A stretch of DNA of 64,000 nucleotides from Planotetraspora thailandica (GCF_016863335.1 NZ_BOOR01000021.1:124001-188000); one strand, 5' to 3'. Positions 15,982-25,844 are shown, counted from the first letter of the stretch. Notes: generated from the sequence alone by a model not told the origin. Made by a program: numbers and translations.

Positions 15982-15997
15982 GTCGAAGCGCTTCGAC
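15982..15997. promoter_or_regulatory. LacI-family operator, proximal copy
   Basis: A second identical GTCGAAGCGCTTCGAC palindrome, 128 bp before the GTG of the LacI-family gene. Two identical sites 217 bp apart suit a tetrameric or looping repressor and imply autoregulation of the regulator/beta-glucosidase operon. Confidence 0.72.
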
Positions 15998-16124
15998 AGA
16001 AGGGTCGGATCCGTCATGATGCACGAGCCTCCCGAGCACGACGTCTCCGGCCTTTCCACCCTCATGTCGTGCATGTCGTGGTCGAATACGAGGGGGTCGC
16101 GGTGAGCGCGCTGGAGGCGCGCCC

Positions 16125-17132
16125 GTGAGCCCAGCCAGAACCGTCACGATCGCCGACGTTGCCAGGCACGCGGGGGTCGCCGTCAGCACCGTGTCGTACG
16201 TGCTGAGCGGCAAGCGGGCCATCTCCGCGACCACCCGGCAGCGGGTGCTCGACAGCGTCAGGGCGCTCGATTACCACCCGAACGCCGGGGCCAGGGCCCT
16301 GGCCAGCAAGCGGGCCAAGGTGATCGCGCTCGTGCTGCCGCTGCGTGCGGGCATGAACTTGCCGGTGCTCATGCAGTTCGCCGTGTCCGTCGTGACGACC
16401 GCCCGGCAGTATGACCACGACGTGTTGCTCATGACGGCCGACGAGGGGCCGGATGGGCTGCGCAGGGTCGCCGCGAGCTCCCTGGTCGACGGGCTGCTGG
16501 TGATGGACGTCGAGTTGCACGACCCGCGCGGTCCGCTGCTGCGCCAGCTGGGCGAGCCCAGCGTGCTCATCGGCTTTCCCGCCGACAGGGACGGCCTGAC
16601 CTGCATCGACCTCGACTTCGCCCGTGCCGGCGCCCTGTGCGCCGACCACCTGATCGGCGCGGGCCACCGGGAGATCGCCCTGCTCGGGGCTCCCTCCGTC
16701 GTCTACGAGCGCGGCACCGGCTACGCCGGGCGCACGCTCGCCGGATTCACCGAGGCGGCCGCCCGGCACGGCGTGCCCGCCGCCGTCCGGCCGTGTGAGG
16801 AGTCCTTCGACGCGGTCTGCTCCGCCGTACGCGATCTGCTCGGGGCGCATCCCGGCACGACCGGGCTGGTCGTGCACAATGAGGCGGCGGTCGGGCACGT
16901 GCTCGGCGCGCTGCGCATGCTCGGCAGACGGGTGCCACAGGACGTCTCGGTGGTGGCGATCTGCCCCGACGACGTCGCCGAGCGGGCAGGCCCGCCGCTG
17001 ACCTCCGTGCTCGTCCCCGCCGAAGACGTCGGGCGGCAGGCCGTGAAGCTCCTCATGGCCAAGCTGGACGGCGAATCCGTGCCACAATCCACCTTGCTCC
17101 AACCCCGTCTGACCATACGTGAGAGCGCCTGA
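16125..17132 (+). CDS. LacI-family transcriptional regulator
   Basis: A 335-residue repressor. The N-terminal helix-turn-helix and hinge helix occupy residues 7-60 ([35 protein letters not shown]), then comes a periplasmic-binding-protein-like sugar domain. It probably represses the downstream beta-glucosidase gene and itself through the two palindromes upstream. The ligand is likely a beta-glucoside such as cellobiose; this is inferred from context. Its stop overlaps the beta-glucosidase start by one base (TGATG). Confidence 0.92.
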   Translation: MSPARTVTIADVARHAGVAVSTVSYVLSGKRAISATTRQRVLDSVRALDYHPNAGARALASKRAKVIALVLPLRAGMNLPVLMQFAVSVVTTARQYDHDVLLMTADEGPDGLRRVAASSLVDGLLVMDVELHDPRGPLLRQLGEPSVLIGFPADRDGLTCIDLDFARAGALCADHLIGAGHREIALLGAPSVVYERGTGYAGRTLAGFTEAAARHGVPAAVRPCEESFDAVCSAVRDLLGAHPGTTGLVVHNEAAVGHVLGALRMLGRRVPQDVSVVAICPDDVAERAGPPLTSVLVPAEDVGRQAVKLLMAKLDGESVPQSTLLQPRLTIRESA

Positions 17133-18415
17133 TGCCACTTTTTCCTGACAATTTCCTCTGGGGTTCGGCGACCGCCTCGTACCAGATCGAGGGAGCCGTC
17201 CACGCCGACGGCCGGGTGCCGTCGATCTGGGACACCTTTTCCCATACGCCGGGGAAGGTCCACAACGGCGACACCGGTGACGTGGCGTGCGACCACTACA
17301 ACCGCTACCTCGACGACGTCGAGACGATGTCGTGGCTGGGTCTGAACGCCTACCGGTTCTCCGTCGCGTGGCCGCGCCTCGCCGACCTGAGCTTCTACGA
17401 CCGGCTCGTGGACGCGCTGCTCGCCAAGGGCATCTCGCCCGTCGCCACGCTCTACCACTGGGACCTGCCGCAGAGCCTGCAAGACGAGGGCGGCTGGACC
17501 AACAGGGACACCGCCTACCGCTTCGCCGACTACGCCACGGCCGTACACGCGCTACTGGGCGACCGGGTGACCACGTGGACCACGCTGAACGAGCCGTGGG
17601 TGTCGGCCTTCGTCGGCCACGGCTCCGGACGGCACGCGCCCGGCGTGTCCGACCCGGCCGCGGCCTTCACGGCGGCGCACAACCTCATGCTGGCGCACGG
17701 CCTCGGCGTGCAGGCGCTGCGCGCCGCCGGAGCCGAGTCCGTCTCGCTGACGCTCAACCTGACGCCCATCCTCGGCGACCCCGAACCTGCCCGCCTCGTC
17801 GACGGCCTCGCCAACCGGATCTTCCTCGACCCGGTGTTGCGCGGCGAATACCCCGCCGACGTCCTGGAGCACCTGTCGCGCTACACCGAGGTGAACCTCG
17901 ACGACCTGCCGACCATCTCCCAGCCGATCGACGTGCTCGGGGTGAACTACTACACGGTCAACCGGGTCGTCGCCGACCCGTCGGCCTCCGGATCCCTGGA
18001 GCACCCCGGCACCGAGGGCATCGCGTGGGAGCAGCCGCACGGGACGCTCACCGAGATGGGCTGGGAGGTCATCCCGTCCGGCCTCGAAGACCTCCTCGTA
18101 CGGCTCTCGCACGACTACCCCGGCGTGCCGCTGATGATCACAGAGAACGGCGCGGCCGTCCCCGACGGCGTCTCCGACCCCGACCGGATCGCCTACCTGG
18201 ACGGGCACGTGCGCTCGGTTCACAACGCCATCCAGAAGGGCGTGGACATGCGCGGCTACTTCGTGTGGTCGCTGCTGGACAACTTCGAGTGGGCCAGGGG
18301 ATACGAGAAGCGATTCGGCCTGGTCCGGGTCGACTACGAGACCCTCGAGCGCACGCCGCGCGACAGCGCCCGCTGGTACCGGGACGTGATCGCCGCCGGC
18401 GGCCTGCCGTCCTGA
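17132..18415 (+). CDS. GH1 family beta-glucosidase
   Basis: A 427-residue glycoside hydrolase family 1 enzyme. The N-terminal motif [15 protein letters not shown], the acid/base Glu154 in TLNEPW and the nucleophile Glu338 in MITENGA are all present, followed by [23 protein letters not shown]. It hydrolyses beta-linked glucosides or galactosides in the cytoplasm, with no signal peptide. Between SVAWPRL and FYDRLVD the usual loop of about a dozen residues is absent, so the sequence is slightly shorter than typical GH1 enzymes there. No sugar ABC transporter is adjacent. Confidence 0.95.
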   Translation: MPLFPDNFLWGSATASYQIEGAVHADGRVPSIWDTFSHTPGKVHNGDTGDVACDHYNRYLDDVETMSWLGLNAYRFSVAWPRLADLSFYDRLVDALLAKGISPVATLYHWDLPQSLQDEGGWTNRDTAYRFADYATAVHALLGDRVTTWTTLNEPWVSAFVGHGSGRHAPGVSDPAAAFTAAHNLMLAHGLGVQALRAAGAESVSLTLNLTPILGDPEPARLVDGLANRIFLDPVLRGEYPADVLEHLSRYTEVNLDDLPTISQPIDVLGVNYYTVNRVVADPSASGSLEHPGTEGIAWEQPHGTLTEMGWEVIPSGLEDLLVRLSHDYPGVPLMITENGAAVPDGVSDPDRIAYLDGHVRSVHNAIQKGVDMRGYFVWSLLDNFEWARGYEKRFGLVRVDYETLERTPRDSARWYRDVIAAGGLPS

Positions 18416-18475
18416 CCTACCCGTCCCCGGTCCGCGGATGAGCGTTCCGGCTCAGCCGTACGGGACCGACCGGTT

Positions 18476-19612
18476 TCAGGCCGGGCGCTCGGCGGCGAGC
18501 GTCGCGACCAGCAGCACCACGAGCGCTCCGATCTGGGCGGCCGACGACCACAGGCCGAGAGGGAAGCTCGCCGCGGCCAGCACCGCGGCGAGCGGCCTCG
18601 CCGTTCCCGACCTGAGCGTGAGCACCCGGCGGAACCACACGTCGCCGGCGAGGAACAGCGCGACTCCCGCCGCCAGCGCGATCGACGGACCGATGTCGAG
18701 ATGGTCGTGGCCGATCGCCTTCTTGACGCCTGCCGCCATGGCGACCACGCCCAGCAACATCGGCACGTGCGCGTAGAAGTAGGCCCCCAGGATGAGCTGC
18801 GTGCGGCGCACCACGTCGACGCGCAGCAGCGCGTGCTCGGCGGCCTCCTCCGAACCGCCGAAATACACCCACCAGACGGCCGCGGTGAGGGCGAGCCCCA
18901 GGAGTGCGGCGACGATCAGGCGAGGGCTCGGGTGCTCGCCGCTCGCGCCGATGCCGATGGCCACGATCGACTCGCCCAGCACGATGATGACGAGCAGGCC
19001 GTGGCGTTCGACGATGTGCGCCGGATGCAGGGCGAACCCGCGCTGGCCGATGAAATAGGGGCTCGTCCAGAGCAGCACGAGCGCCGCCGCCCACAGCGCG
19101 TAGCTCCAGGGCGCGTCCGTGAAGGCCGCGGCGAAGATGAGCGCGGTGGCCGCGAGGTTGAACGGCACCACCCTGGCGATCGCGGTGGACGCCTGCAGAT
19201 AGAGGCCGCCGTGAACGACCACGATGACGAGATAGCCGAGTGCGAACGCCACGCCGCCCCCGTCGAAGGCGGTCGGGATCGCCAGCGCCATGATGAGGAA
19301 GCCCGCCATGCCGCACAGGATGAGCACGCGCCGGGCCGTGCGTCGCGGGGGGATGGCGTTGGTCAGCCACGCGTAACCGGCGTACATCCACCAGAGAACC
19401 CCGAAGATGAGCAGTGTCTGCACGGCGCCCTGACCGGCGAAATGGTGCGCTCCGGTCCGCGGCGCGGTGAAGTCGCCCACGACGAGCGTGGTCAGCTGCG
19501 TGACGGTGAAGACGAAGACCAGGTCGAAGAAGAGCTCGATGGTGGAGACACGGAGCTCTGACTCGGGAGAGGCGGGTTCGGCCCTTTCGGCGAACCAGAG
19601 CGGCAGGCGCAT
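18476..19612 (-). CDS. LtrA family membrane protein (low temperature requirement A)
   Basis: A 378-residue polytopic membrane protein. The N-terminal ELRVSTIELFFDLVFVFTVTQLT is the LtrA signature, followed by about ten hydrophobic helices and conserved VERHGLLVIIVLGESIVAIG in the middle. The family was named from Listeria growth at low temperature; its molecular role is unknown. It stands alone, convergent with the beta-glucosidase gene. Confidence 0.92.
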   Translation of the reverse strand: MRLPLWFAERAEPASPESELRVSTIELFFDLVFVFTVTQLTTLVVGDFTAPRTGAHHFAGQGAVQTLLIFGVLWWMYAGYAWLTNAIPPRRTARRVLILCGMAGFLIMALAIPTAFDGGGVAFALGYLVIVVVHGGLYLQASTAIARVVPFNLAATALIFAAAFTDAPWSYALWAAALVLLWTSPYFIGQRGFALHPAHIVERHGLLVIIVLGESIVAIGIGASGEHPSPRLIVAALLGLALTAAVWWVYFGGSEEAAEHALLRVDVVRRTQLILGAYFYAHVPMLLGVVAMAAGVKKAIGHDHLDIGPSIALAAGVALFLAGDVWFRRVLTLRSGTARPLAAVLAAASFPLGLWSSAAQIGALVVLLVATLAAERPA

Positions 19613-19659
19613 GCCGACAATTGTGGCGCTCTATCGATCACATATGCGCACCACTCGGA

Positions 19660-20649
19660 TCACGGCTGGCCGAGGACCTCGTCACGCAACTGCGGGAACA
19701 CCTTCGCGACTTTGCCCAGCAGGTATTCGCCGTACGTGCCGGAGAAGGCGCGCAGGTCCTGACCGTCCCAACGCGGGCGTCCGCCGTCCTGCTGCGGAAT
19801 GGAGGGCAGAGGCGGCACCTCGCAGTCCCACCCTGGGTCGAAGAAGAACGGGAACGACAGGCGGTCGCGCCCGCTGACGTTGCGCACGCGGTGCGGCGTC
19901 GAGCGGTAGTGGCCGCCGGTCAGCCGGTCGAGCATGTCGCCGATGTTGCAGACGAACGTGCCGGGGATGGGCGGCGCCTCGATCCAGCCCCGCGACGTGT
20001 GCACTTGGAGGCCCCCGTTGCCGTCCTGGAGGAGCAGGGTCAGCAGGCCGTAGTCGGTGTGCTCGCCCACGCCCCAGTCATCCGAGCCGGGCGGGGAAGG
20101 CGGGTAGTGAAATATCCGGAAAAGGATGGTCGGGGCCGCCGTATAACCGGAGGCGAAGTAGTCCTCGTCCAGGCCGAGGCTGAGGGCGATTCCCCGCATG
20201 ACGGCCTGGCCCACGCCGGTGAGCCGTTCGAGGTAGCGCAGCACTGCCTCCCGAAGCTCGGGCACCTCGGCGGGGAACAGGTTGCGGCCGTGCAGCGGCC
20301 TCTGGTCGTCGGCCTCGGCTTCCGCGCCGAAATAGACGCCCTCCTTGAGGTCGGGCCGGCCGGAGGTGAGCTCGCCGCCCACAGGGAAGAAACCCCGCCA
20401 GGCCCGTCCGCCCCGGTCCATCGAGATGTGCATCTTGCGCTCCAGCGGAAGCGCGAAGAATCGCCGGGCCGAGTCGTCCAGTTCGGCGATCAGCCGGTCG
20501 GGCACGCCGTGGCCGCAGACGTAGAAGAACCCGCTGTCGGTGCACGCGGCCTCGATCTGCCGGGCCGCGGCCATACGGTCACGGTCCGATCCCGGTCCGA
20601 TGAGCGAGCTCACATCGATTACCGGCAGAGGCCCCGAAGCACTCGACAT
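19660..20649 (-). CDS. 2-oxoglutarate/Fe(II)-dependent oxygenase, isopenicillin N synthase family
   Basis: A 329-residue non-heme iron oxygenase. The N-terminal LPVIDVSSL and the DIOX_N domain (about 1-130) precede the catalytic domain. Iron ligands are His and Asp of [12 protein letters not shown] and the distal His in [10 protein letters not shown], with the Arg of [10 protein letters not shown] for the co-substrate. The substrate is unknown. The frame is open another 16 codons into repeat array 4, but ATG 20649 gives the family N-terminus and has GGAG close upstream. Only 23 bp separate its start from the first array unit, so its promoter overlaps the array. Confidence 0.9.
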   Translation of the reverse strand: MSSASGPLPVIDVSSLIGPGSDRDRMAAARQIEAACTDSGFFYVCGHGVPDRLIAELDDSARRFFALPLERKMHISMDRGGRAWRGFFPVGGELTSGRPDLKEGVYFGAEAEADDQRPLHGRNLFPAEVPELREAVLRYLERLTGVGQAVMRGIALSLGLDEDYFASGYTAAPTILFRIFHYPPSPPGSDDWGVGEHTDYGLLTLLLQDGNGGLQVHTSRGWIEAPPIPGTFVCNIGDMLDRLTGGHYRSTPHRVRNVSGRDRLSFPFFFDPGWDCEVPPLPSIPQQDGGRPRWDGQDLRAFSGTYGEYLLGKVAKVFPQLRDEVLGQP

Positions 20650-20671
20650 ATCTCCATATAACACACTGCGC

Positions 20672-21208
20672 GTGATCATGCAGAAGTTCGTGGGCATGGC
20701 ACTCGACCAGCGCAGACAGTGGTCGTGATCATGCAGAACTTCGGTCGATGTGCTTCCGACCTGCTTAGATGCACATCGTGATCATGCACAAGTTCGGGTC
20801 GAGGTGCGCCGACCTGCACACATGCCCACCCTGATCATGCACTCTGCGTCTCGTGGACTGCTCGCACTTGGTGCATGCCGTACGGCTGGCCTGCGAGGCG
20901 ACCGTCCATCACGTACGGCCAGGCCGGGCTGTGGGATGTGGCCATCGCCATGAGGGGTGGGAATGGCGCCGGGCTGGGGCGCCGATGCATGATCACGATT
21001 GGCATCTGAGCAGGTGTAAGTAGGCATGACCGAAGAAGTGCATGATCACGAAACGCATTTGTGCAGGTCACTCACGGGTCGACCGAACTTCTGCATGATC
21101 ACGACCACTGTCGGCCCTGGCCGACAGCCATACACGCGAACTTCTGCATGATCACCACAAGGGGATGGGCAGGTCGGACGGCCCATCCCCGAACTTCTGC
21201 ATGATCAC
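20672..21208. repeat. 53-bp phased array 4 (4 forward + 5 inverted units)
   Basis: Forward units start at 20672, 20725, 20778 and 20831; inverted units end at 20996, 21049, 21102, 21155 and 21208. Every step is 53 bp. Mirrored units are related beyond the core: the unit at 20672 and the inverted unit ending 21155 agree at 45 of 53 positions, and the pair 20725/21102 at 38 of 53. Units 20778 and 21049 share the CATGCAC core variant. The centre (about 165 bp) contains GTACGGC-type repeats. The stop codon of the DoxX gene is supplied by the last inverted unit. Confidence 0.92.
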
Positions 21209-21987
21209 GCGGAAACGGAGGGGGATTCGCTGTGGCTTTCTGTGGTCTCGTCGGGGCGCTTGGGGCGACGGGACCTCGGCTTGCCCGCCGAGCCGCTTGC
21301 CGCCGAGCCGCTTGCCGCCGTCCCGCCCGTCCCGGTTCCGCCTGCCGCCGTCCTACCCTGCGCCGCGTCGCCTGCCGCGGTCTGGCCTGTCGCAGTCTTG
21401 TCCGCAGCTTCCGCCGCCGGCTTGGCGGCCGTACCCGGATCCGCGACACTCGACCCCGCATCGGTCTTCATTGACGGGGACCCCGCCGCCTTCGCCACAG
21501 CGGTGGGGCCCGGGCCGCGCAGTGAGGCGATCACCGCGTCGGCCTCGGCGTCGGCGGCGAACTCCTCGGCGACCTCCGCCTCGCGCCGCTTGATGACCAC
21601 CATGTGATCGACCGAGATGCGCCCGGCCCCGACGACGGCGAGCAGCACGGATGCGGCGCCCAGCGCGACGATCAGCTCGACGCTCCCGCCGGTGAGGGGC
21701 AGGCCGGTGTCCCCGGCCGTCAGGATGAACACGGCGAGAGCCTCGGCGAACAGCAGCAGCCCGATGGCCGGTACGGCCAGGCCCGCGATGAGCAGCGCGC
21801 CTCCCACCAGTTCGATGAGCATCGTGGCCGCGGCCCACAGTTCGGGCACGGGGGCGCCGAGCGTGGTGAATTGCACGCCCGTCGCGTCGAGGCCGGCTTC
21901 GAGCTTGTGCCAGCCGTTGGCGAAGAAGATCCCGCCGACGCCCATGCGGGCCGCCAGCGAAGCAAGGTCGTGGAGGGTTCTTTTCAC
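21205..21987 (-). CDS. DoxX family membrane protein with long disordered tail
   Basis: A 260-residue protein. The first about 135 residues form the four-helix DoxX membrane domain (MGVGGIFFANGWHKLEAGLDA; LIELVGGALLIAGLAVPAIGLLLFAEA). The rest is a cytoplasmic Ala/Gly/Thr/Ser-rich low-complexity tail ending in a basic patch (KPRSRRPKRP). DoxX proteins act in thiosulfate or redox metabolism and membrane stress. The tail is unusually long for the family. The stop TGA at 21205-21207 belongs to repeat array 4. Confidence 0.85.
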   Translation of the reverse strand: MKRTLHDLASLAARMGVGGIFFANGWHKLEAGLDATGVQFTTLGAPVPELWAAATMLIELVGGALLIAGLAVPAIGLLLFAEALAVFILTAGDTGLPLTGGSVELIVALGAASVLLAVVGAGRISVDHMVVIKRREAEVAEEFAADAEADAVIASLRGPGPTAVAKAAGSPSMKTDAGSSVADPGTAAKPAAEAADKTATGQTAAGDAAQGRTAAGGTGTGGTAASGSAASGSAGKPRSRRPKRPDETTESHSESPSVSA

Positions 21988-22073
21988 GGCTCCTCATTCT
22001 GGGGGGCTGAGGATGACTTGCCCAGACATCTCCCCATGAGGCCGTGCCTCATGCCAAGCAAGCCGAGAACAGG

Positions 22074-23651
22074 TCAGGTCTGCTCCGGCTTCTCCGATGC
22101 CTGAGCGGACCGGGGGATGAGGATGGCCACGGCCAGCGCGGTCAGGCACAGCAGGACCACGCTCACGATGACTGTGGAGTGCAGGGCGGTGACGAAGGCG
22201 ACCCGTGCCGCGCTGAGCAGTTCGGGCCCCGCCTCGCTGCCCGTCTCGGTCGCGACGTGTGCGGCGGCGGCGAGAGACTCGCGTGCCTCGGCCATCATGG
22301 GTTCGGGCACCCCGGGGACGGCGGCGAGTGACGGCGCGTACACGATGGCGGTGATCGTGCCGAGGACCGCGATGCCGAGCCCGGCGCCCAGCTCGTAGGC
22401 GGTCTCCTCGATCGCCGCCGCTCCGCCCGCGCGCGATTCGGGCGCCGACGCCATGATCGTGTCGGAGGCTGCGAGCAGGGCCACCTCCACGCCGAAGCCG
22501 ATGCCGATGAAGCACACCGTGAGCATCACCGGGTGCTGCTCCACGCCCCAGGTCAGGACGGGGGCGAGTGCCAGTGCGGTGAGTGCGAGACCGCCGCTCG
22601 TCGTGGCCCGCAGGCCGATCCGCTGCAGCAGGTGCGCGGCGGCGAGCCCGCCTGCGATCGCGGCCACCATCAACGGCAGCATGCGCACGGCGGCGGCCAG
22701 CGGGCTGAGACCGAGCACGAGCTGCAGATATTGGGCGAGCATGAGCTCGAGCCCGACCAGCGCGAAGATCGCGAGCAGCACGCAGGCCACTCCGGTCGCG
22801 AAGCCGCGCTGCGCGAACAGCCCGATGTCGAGCAGCGGGAAGGCCAGCCGGCGCTGGCGCCGGACGAACCAGAACAGCAGGGCGACGCCGATGACGAAAA
22901 CCAGGGCGGACGGGCCCCGGCCGATCGTGTGCCCGTACCCCGCCTCCTTGAGACCGAATGCGACGGACAGGATGCCGAGGGTGGACAGGACGGCGCTCAG
23001 CGCGTCCCACGGATGCGTGGAGCGGCGCTGCGACGGAGGCAGAATCCGCAGGGCCAGTGGAAGCGCCACCACCAACAGCGGCACGTTGATGAGGAAGACC
23101 GCGCCCCACCACAGGTGCTCGACCATGGCCCCGCCGATCAGCGGGCCCACCGCCGCTCCCGCCGCCGCGACGGCGCTCCAGACGCCGAGGGCGATCGCAC
23201 GTTCCTTGCGGTCGGTGAACACCTGCCGGATGATCGAGAGCGTGGCCGGCATGATCATCGCGCCCCCGACGCCGAGGAACGCCCGGAAGACGATCAGGGC
23301 GAGCGGGCTCCAGGCGAAGGCGGCGGCCAGCGAGGAGAGGCCGAAGACGACATAACCGGCGATGACGAATCGCCGTCTGCCGTACCTGTCGCCGAGCGTG
23401 CCGAAGGTCACGAGCAGCGGGGCGACGACCAGCGAATAGATGTCGATGATCCAGAGCAGCTGGATCGAGGACGGTTCCAGTGCCGCGGTCAGCGCGGGGA
23501 CCGCGATGTGCAGCACAGTCGCGTCGACGGCGATCAGGAGCAGGCTGAAACAGAGCAGCACAAGCACCCACCACCGGTTCGCCCGGTGTTCACGCACATC
23601 GCCTCCAGCGCTGACAGCGCCGGACTCGGCCTCAACCCCGACCGTGATCAT
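22074..23651 (-). CDS. MFS drug exporter, DHA2 (14-TM) family
   Basis: A 525-residue transporter with about fourteen hydrophobic helices. The first helix shows LLLIAVDATVLHIAVPAL (motif D1-like), loop 2-3 has GTLGDRYGRRRFVIAG (motif A), and helix 5 contains GVWSAVAAAGAAVGPLIGG (motif C of exporters). It probably exports toxic compounds with proton antiport. ATG 23651 was chosen because the frame upstream to 23747 lacks family features. No regulator gene is adjacent, but a 12-bp palindrome lies upstream. Confidence 0.92.
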   Translation of the reverse strand: MITVGVEAESGAVSAGGDVREHRANRWWVLVLLCFSLLLIAVDATVLHIAVPALTAALEPSSIQLLWIIDIYSLVVAPLLVTFGTLGDRYGRRRFVIAGYVVFGLSSLAAAFAWSPLALIVFRAFLGVGGAMIMPATLSIIRQVFTDRKERAIALGVWSAVAAAGAAVGPLIGGAMVEHLWWGAVFLINVPLLVVALPLALRILPPSQRRSTHPWDALSAVLSTLGILSVAFGLKEAGYGHTIGRGPSALVFVIGVALLFWFVRRQRRLAFPLLDIGLFAQRGFATGVACVLLAIFALVGLELMLAQYLQLVLGLSPLAAAVRMLPLMVAAIAGGLAAAHLLQRIGLRATTSGGLALTALALAPVLTWGVEQHPVMLTVCFIGIGFGVEVALLAASDTIMASAPESRAGGAAAIEETAYELGAGLGIAVLGTITAIVYAPSLAAVPGVPEPMMAEARESLAAAAHVATETGSEAGPELLSAARVAFVTALHSTVIVSVVLLCLTALAVAILIPRSAQASEKPEQT

Positions 23652-23768
23652 AGGCGAATCAGGGCTCCTCGGCCCGCTGGAACATGCGTGGCAGCTTAGG
23701 CCATCACGGACGACTTCCTCAGTCGCTTCCGGGGAGCTCCATGTCATATCAGGGGAAATCGCCCAAGT

Positions 23769-23780
23769 CTCTCTAGAGAG
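23769..23780. promoter_or_regulatory. 12-bp perfect palindrome between divergent genes
   Basis: CTCTCTAGAGAG lies 118 bp before the MFS gene and 58 bp before the divergent TPR gene. It is AT-richer than its surroundings and is a candidate operator for one or both. The regulator is unknown. Confidence 0.3.
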
Positions 23781-23837
23781 CCATAGGTATGTAGCCGCCG
23801 TCTAGGCAATCCAGGACCCGCAACGGATCATGCGGGG

Positions 23838-25787
23838 GTGGGGAGCGAAATCGATCAATGGGACACGTCCCCGGTTCCGCCCCCGCACGACCACACCGAC
23901 CCCCGGGCCTGGTGCGCGGTCGCGGTGGCGAGGCTGGCGCGCGACCAGCCCGAGGCGGCGCTGGAGGCGGCCCGCCAGGCGATCGATCGTGCCCCTGACG
24001 GCGAGTGGGGGCATCGCCTGGCGAGCCTCGCCCTCGAACGTCTCGGCCGCGACACCGAGGCGGTCGACGCCGCCCGCGAAGCCGTACGGCTCGCGCCGGG
24101 ATCGTGGGCGGCGCGGTTACGGCTCGGCGGCGCGCTCCGGCGCGTTTCCGGCGGCTGGCGTGAGGCATGGGCGCAGGCGCGTGACGCCGTGCGTTTCGCC
24201 CCCGACGAGCCCGACCCGCACGCCCTCGTCGGCGATCTGGCCCTGCTCAGGGGAGACCACGAGCGTGCGGCACGGGCCTATGAGTCGGCGCTCGACCGCG
24301 CACGCGACCACCGAGGGGCACGGATCAACCTCGGCCTGACCCTGCTGCGCTGGGAGCGTCCGCGTCCTCATCACGACCCGGCATGGGAGGCCGACCCACG
24401 CGACACCGGCCGCACCAGGAACGCCCTGCGGATCTGGTCGCGCCAGGTGCGGGTGCTGCTCGCGCTGGCCGTGGCCGCCGTCGCGGTCGCGGGACTCGGA
24501 TTCGACCTGCGCCGCGAGGCCCAGATCGGGGGAGCGGTCGTGCTCGCCGCCGTTCTGATCGTCACCCTCAGGCAGGCGGGACGCGTGCGGGCCTGGCCGT
24601 ACGTGCTGCCGATGATGCGGCGCGACCTGTGGCTCGCCATGTCGGCCGCCACGGCGCTGCTGGCGCTCGCCGCCTACGTCACCGGGCTGGCGACGCTCCC
24701 GGATCTGCCGCCCGGCACACCGCCGGACGCCGTTCCCGCGGCTCTTCTGGAACCGGAGGCCGCCGTGTGGGCGGGGTCAGCCGGCCTGGTGCTGTTCAAC
24801 GGCCTCGCGGTCGGCCTGGTCCGCCTGGTCGTGGAGACCTGGCGGGGACGTCTCGTCCCGGCACTCGCGCAGTTCGCCGCCGCGGGAGACGACCGCACGG
24901 CCCTGCGCGACGTCGACGTCACGCTCTGGCTCGCCGTCGGGCGCATGTGGTGGCTGACGGCCCTCGCCGCGGCGCTGCCGCCCCTCACCGGGGAGCCGCT
25001 CACCGCGCTGACCGCCGCCGTCGTCCCGGCAGCCCTGCTCTACGGACGGTCGCGGGTCGCCGCCGGGCCTGCCTCGCCGTACGGAAGGTCACGCGCGGGC
25101 GCGCCATCCGCCTCGGCGTACGGAAGGTCGCGGCAGGGGAGGGACCAGGCGTTGCGCGGCCTGCGGCCCGTCCTGCGAGCCGACCGGCTGCTCGCGTCGT
25201 CGTTCGCCGCGCTGCTCGTGGGGAGCGTCTGCCTCATCGTGACGGGCGTCGCGGCGTCGCACCCGCTGACCGGCGGCGCCGAACCCGGCGCGGTCGCGCG
25301 GGCGGGATGGCAGGGGACGCTGGGCGCGCTTGCCCTGGTCGCGGCCGCCTTCTGCGTGCGGGCGGCCCAGGCGTGGTGGAGGGGGAGCGCGGGGCCGGGG
25401 AGGGCCTCACTCGTGTTGGCGGACACGCGGTGGACGAGCCTGCCCGGTGACGTCACCCCCTCGACCGGGCTCAGCGAGGAGGTGCGGCACGCCGCCACCT
25501 ACTCCAGGAGCGTGGTGCTCGCCTACTCGGAACCGGACGGGCCGCGGGCGCTCGCGGTCAGCGCGGTCACGTCCGTCAGCCCGACGGGCGAATTCCGGCT
25601 GATCACGGGAGACGAGGCGTGGGAAGCCGTCGGACGCGACCCCCGTGTCGTGCTGTACGTGGGCGACCCCAGGTTCTGGGCGGAAGTCCGCGGCGTCGCC
25701 GTTCCGGAGGGCGACGTGTTGCGCGTGACCCCTCGGCGGGTGCTCATTCGGGCATACCCCGGGCGCCACCAGGCCCGCACCCGTTAG
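23838..25787 (+). CDS. TPR-containing polytopic membrane protein
   Basis: A 649-residue protein starting at GTG 23838. Residues 15-170 form tetratricopeptide-like helices (AVARLARDQPEAALEAARQAIDRAPDG; DTEAVDAAREAVRLAPGSW; HERAARAYESALDRA). From about 200 on there are six or so membrane helices in groups separated by polar loops. A 13-residue period repeats around residues 402-435 (three YGRSR copies). Function is unknown. The gap to the next gene, a membrane-anchored tandem AAA+ ATPase, is only 57 bp, so they probably act together. Confidence 0.72.
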   Translation: MGSEIDQWDTSPVPPPHDHTDPRAWCAVAVARLARDQPEAALEAARQAIDRAPDGEWGHRLASLALERLGRDTEAVDAAREAVRLAPGSWAARLRLGGALRRVSGGWREAWAQARDAVRFAPDEPDPHALVGDLALLRGDHERAARAYESALDRARDHRGARINLGLTLLRWERPRPHHDPAWEADPRDTGRTRNALRIWSRQVRVLLALAVAAVAVAGLGFDLRREAQIGGAVVLAAVLIVTLRQAGRVRAWPYVLPMMRRDLWLAMSAATALLALAAYVTGLATLPDLPPGTPPDAVPAALLEPEAAVWAGSAGLVLFNGLAVGLVRLVVETWRGRLVPALAQFAAAGDDRTALRDVDVTLWLAVGRMWWLTALAAALPPLTGEPLTALTAAVVPAALLYGRSRVAAGPASPYGRSRAGAPSASAYGRSRQGRDQALRGLRPVLRADRLLASSFAALLVGSVCLIVTGVAASHPLTGGAEPGAVARAGWQGTLGALALVAAAFCVRAAQAWWRGSAGPGRASLVLADTRWTSLPGDVTPSTGLSEEVRHAATYSRSVVLAYSEPDGPRALAVSAVTSVSPTGEFRLITGDEAWEAVGRDPRVVLYVGDPRFWAEVRGVAVPEGDVLRVTPRRVLIRAYPGRHQARTR

Positions 25788-25844
25788 GTCCACCCATTCC
25801 GCCGTCCCGTGCGGTATAACCGGGGGCGAACCGGGGAGGCGTCG

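Larger units (their letters stand above)
15360..16124. other. 765-bp non-coding regulatory region upstream of the LacI/beta-glucosidase operon
   Basis: No frame here looks like a real protein. The region contains a small hairpin (TCGGGA 15730-15735 with TCCCGA 15744-15749) and two identical 16-bp palindromic operators 217 bp apart, annotated separately. The left operator lies just downstream of TTGAGA at 15753, a possible -35. Nothing recognisable occupies 15360-15720. Confidence 0.5.

Noticed and set aside
20650-20697. Longer start of the 2OG-Fe(II) oxygenase inside array 4
   Set aside because: The extra residues (MPTNFCMIT...) are simply the translated inverted core; the family N-terminus begins at 20649.
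20672-21208. CRISPR array
   Set aside because: Repeats are regularly spaced, but copies are inverted between arms, the filler contains a conserved block (GACCTGCG) and mirrored fillers are homologous. No cas genes occur in the window.
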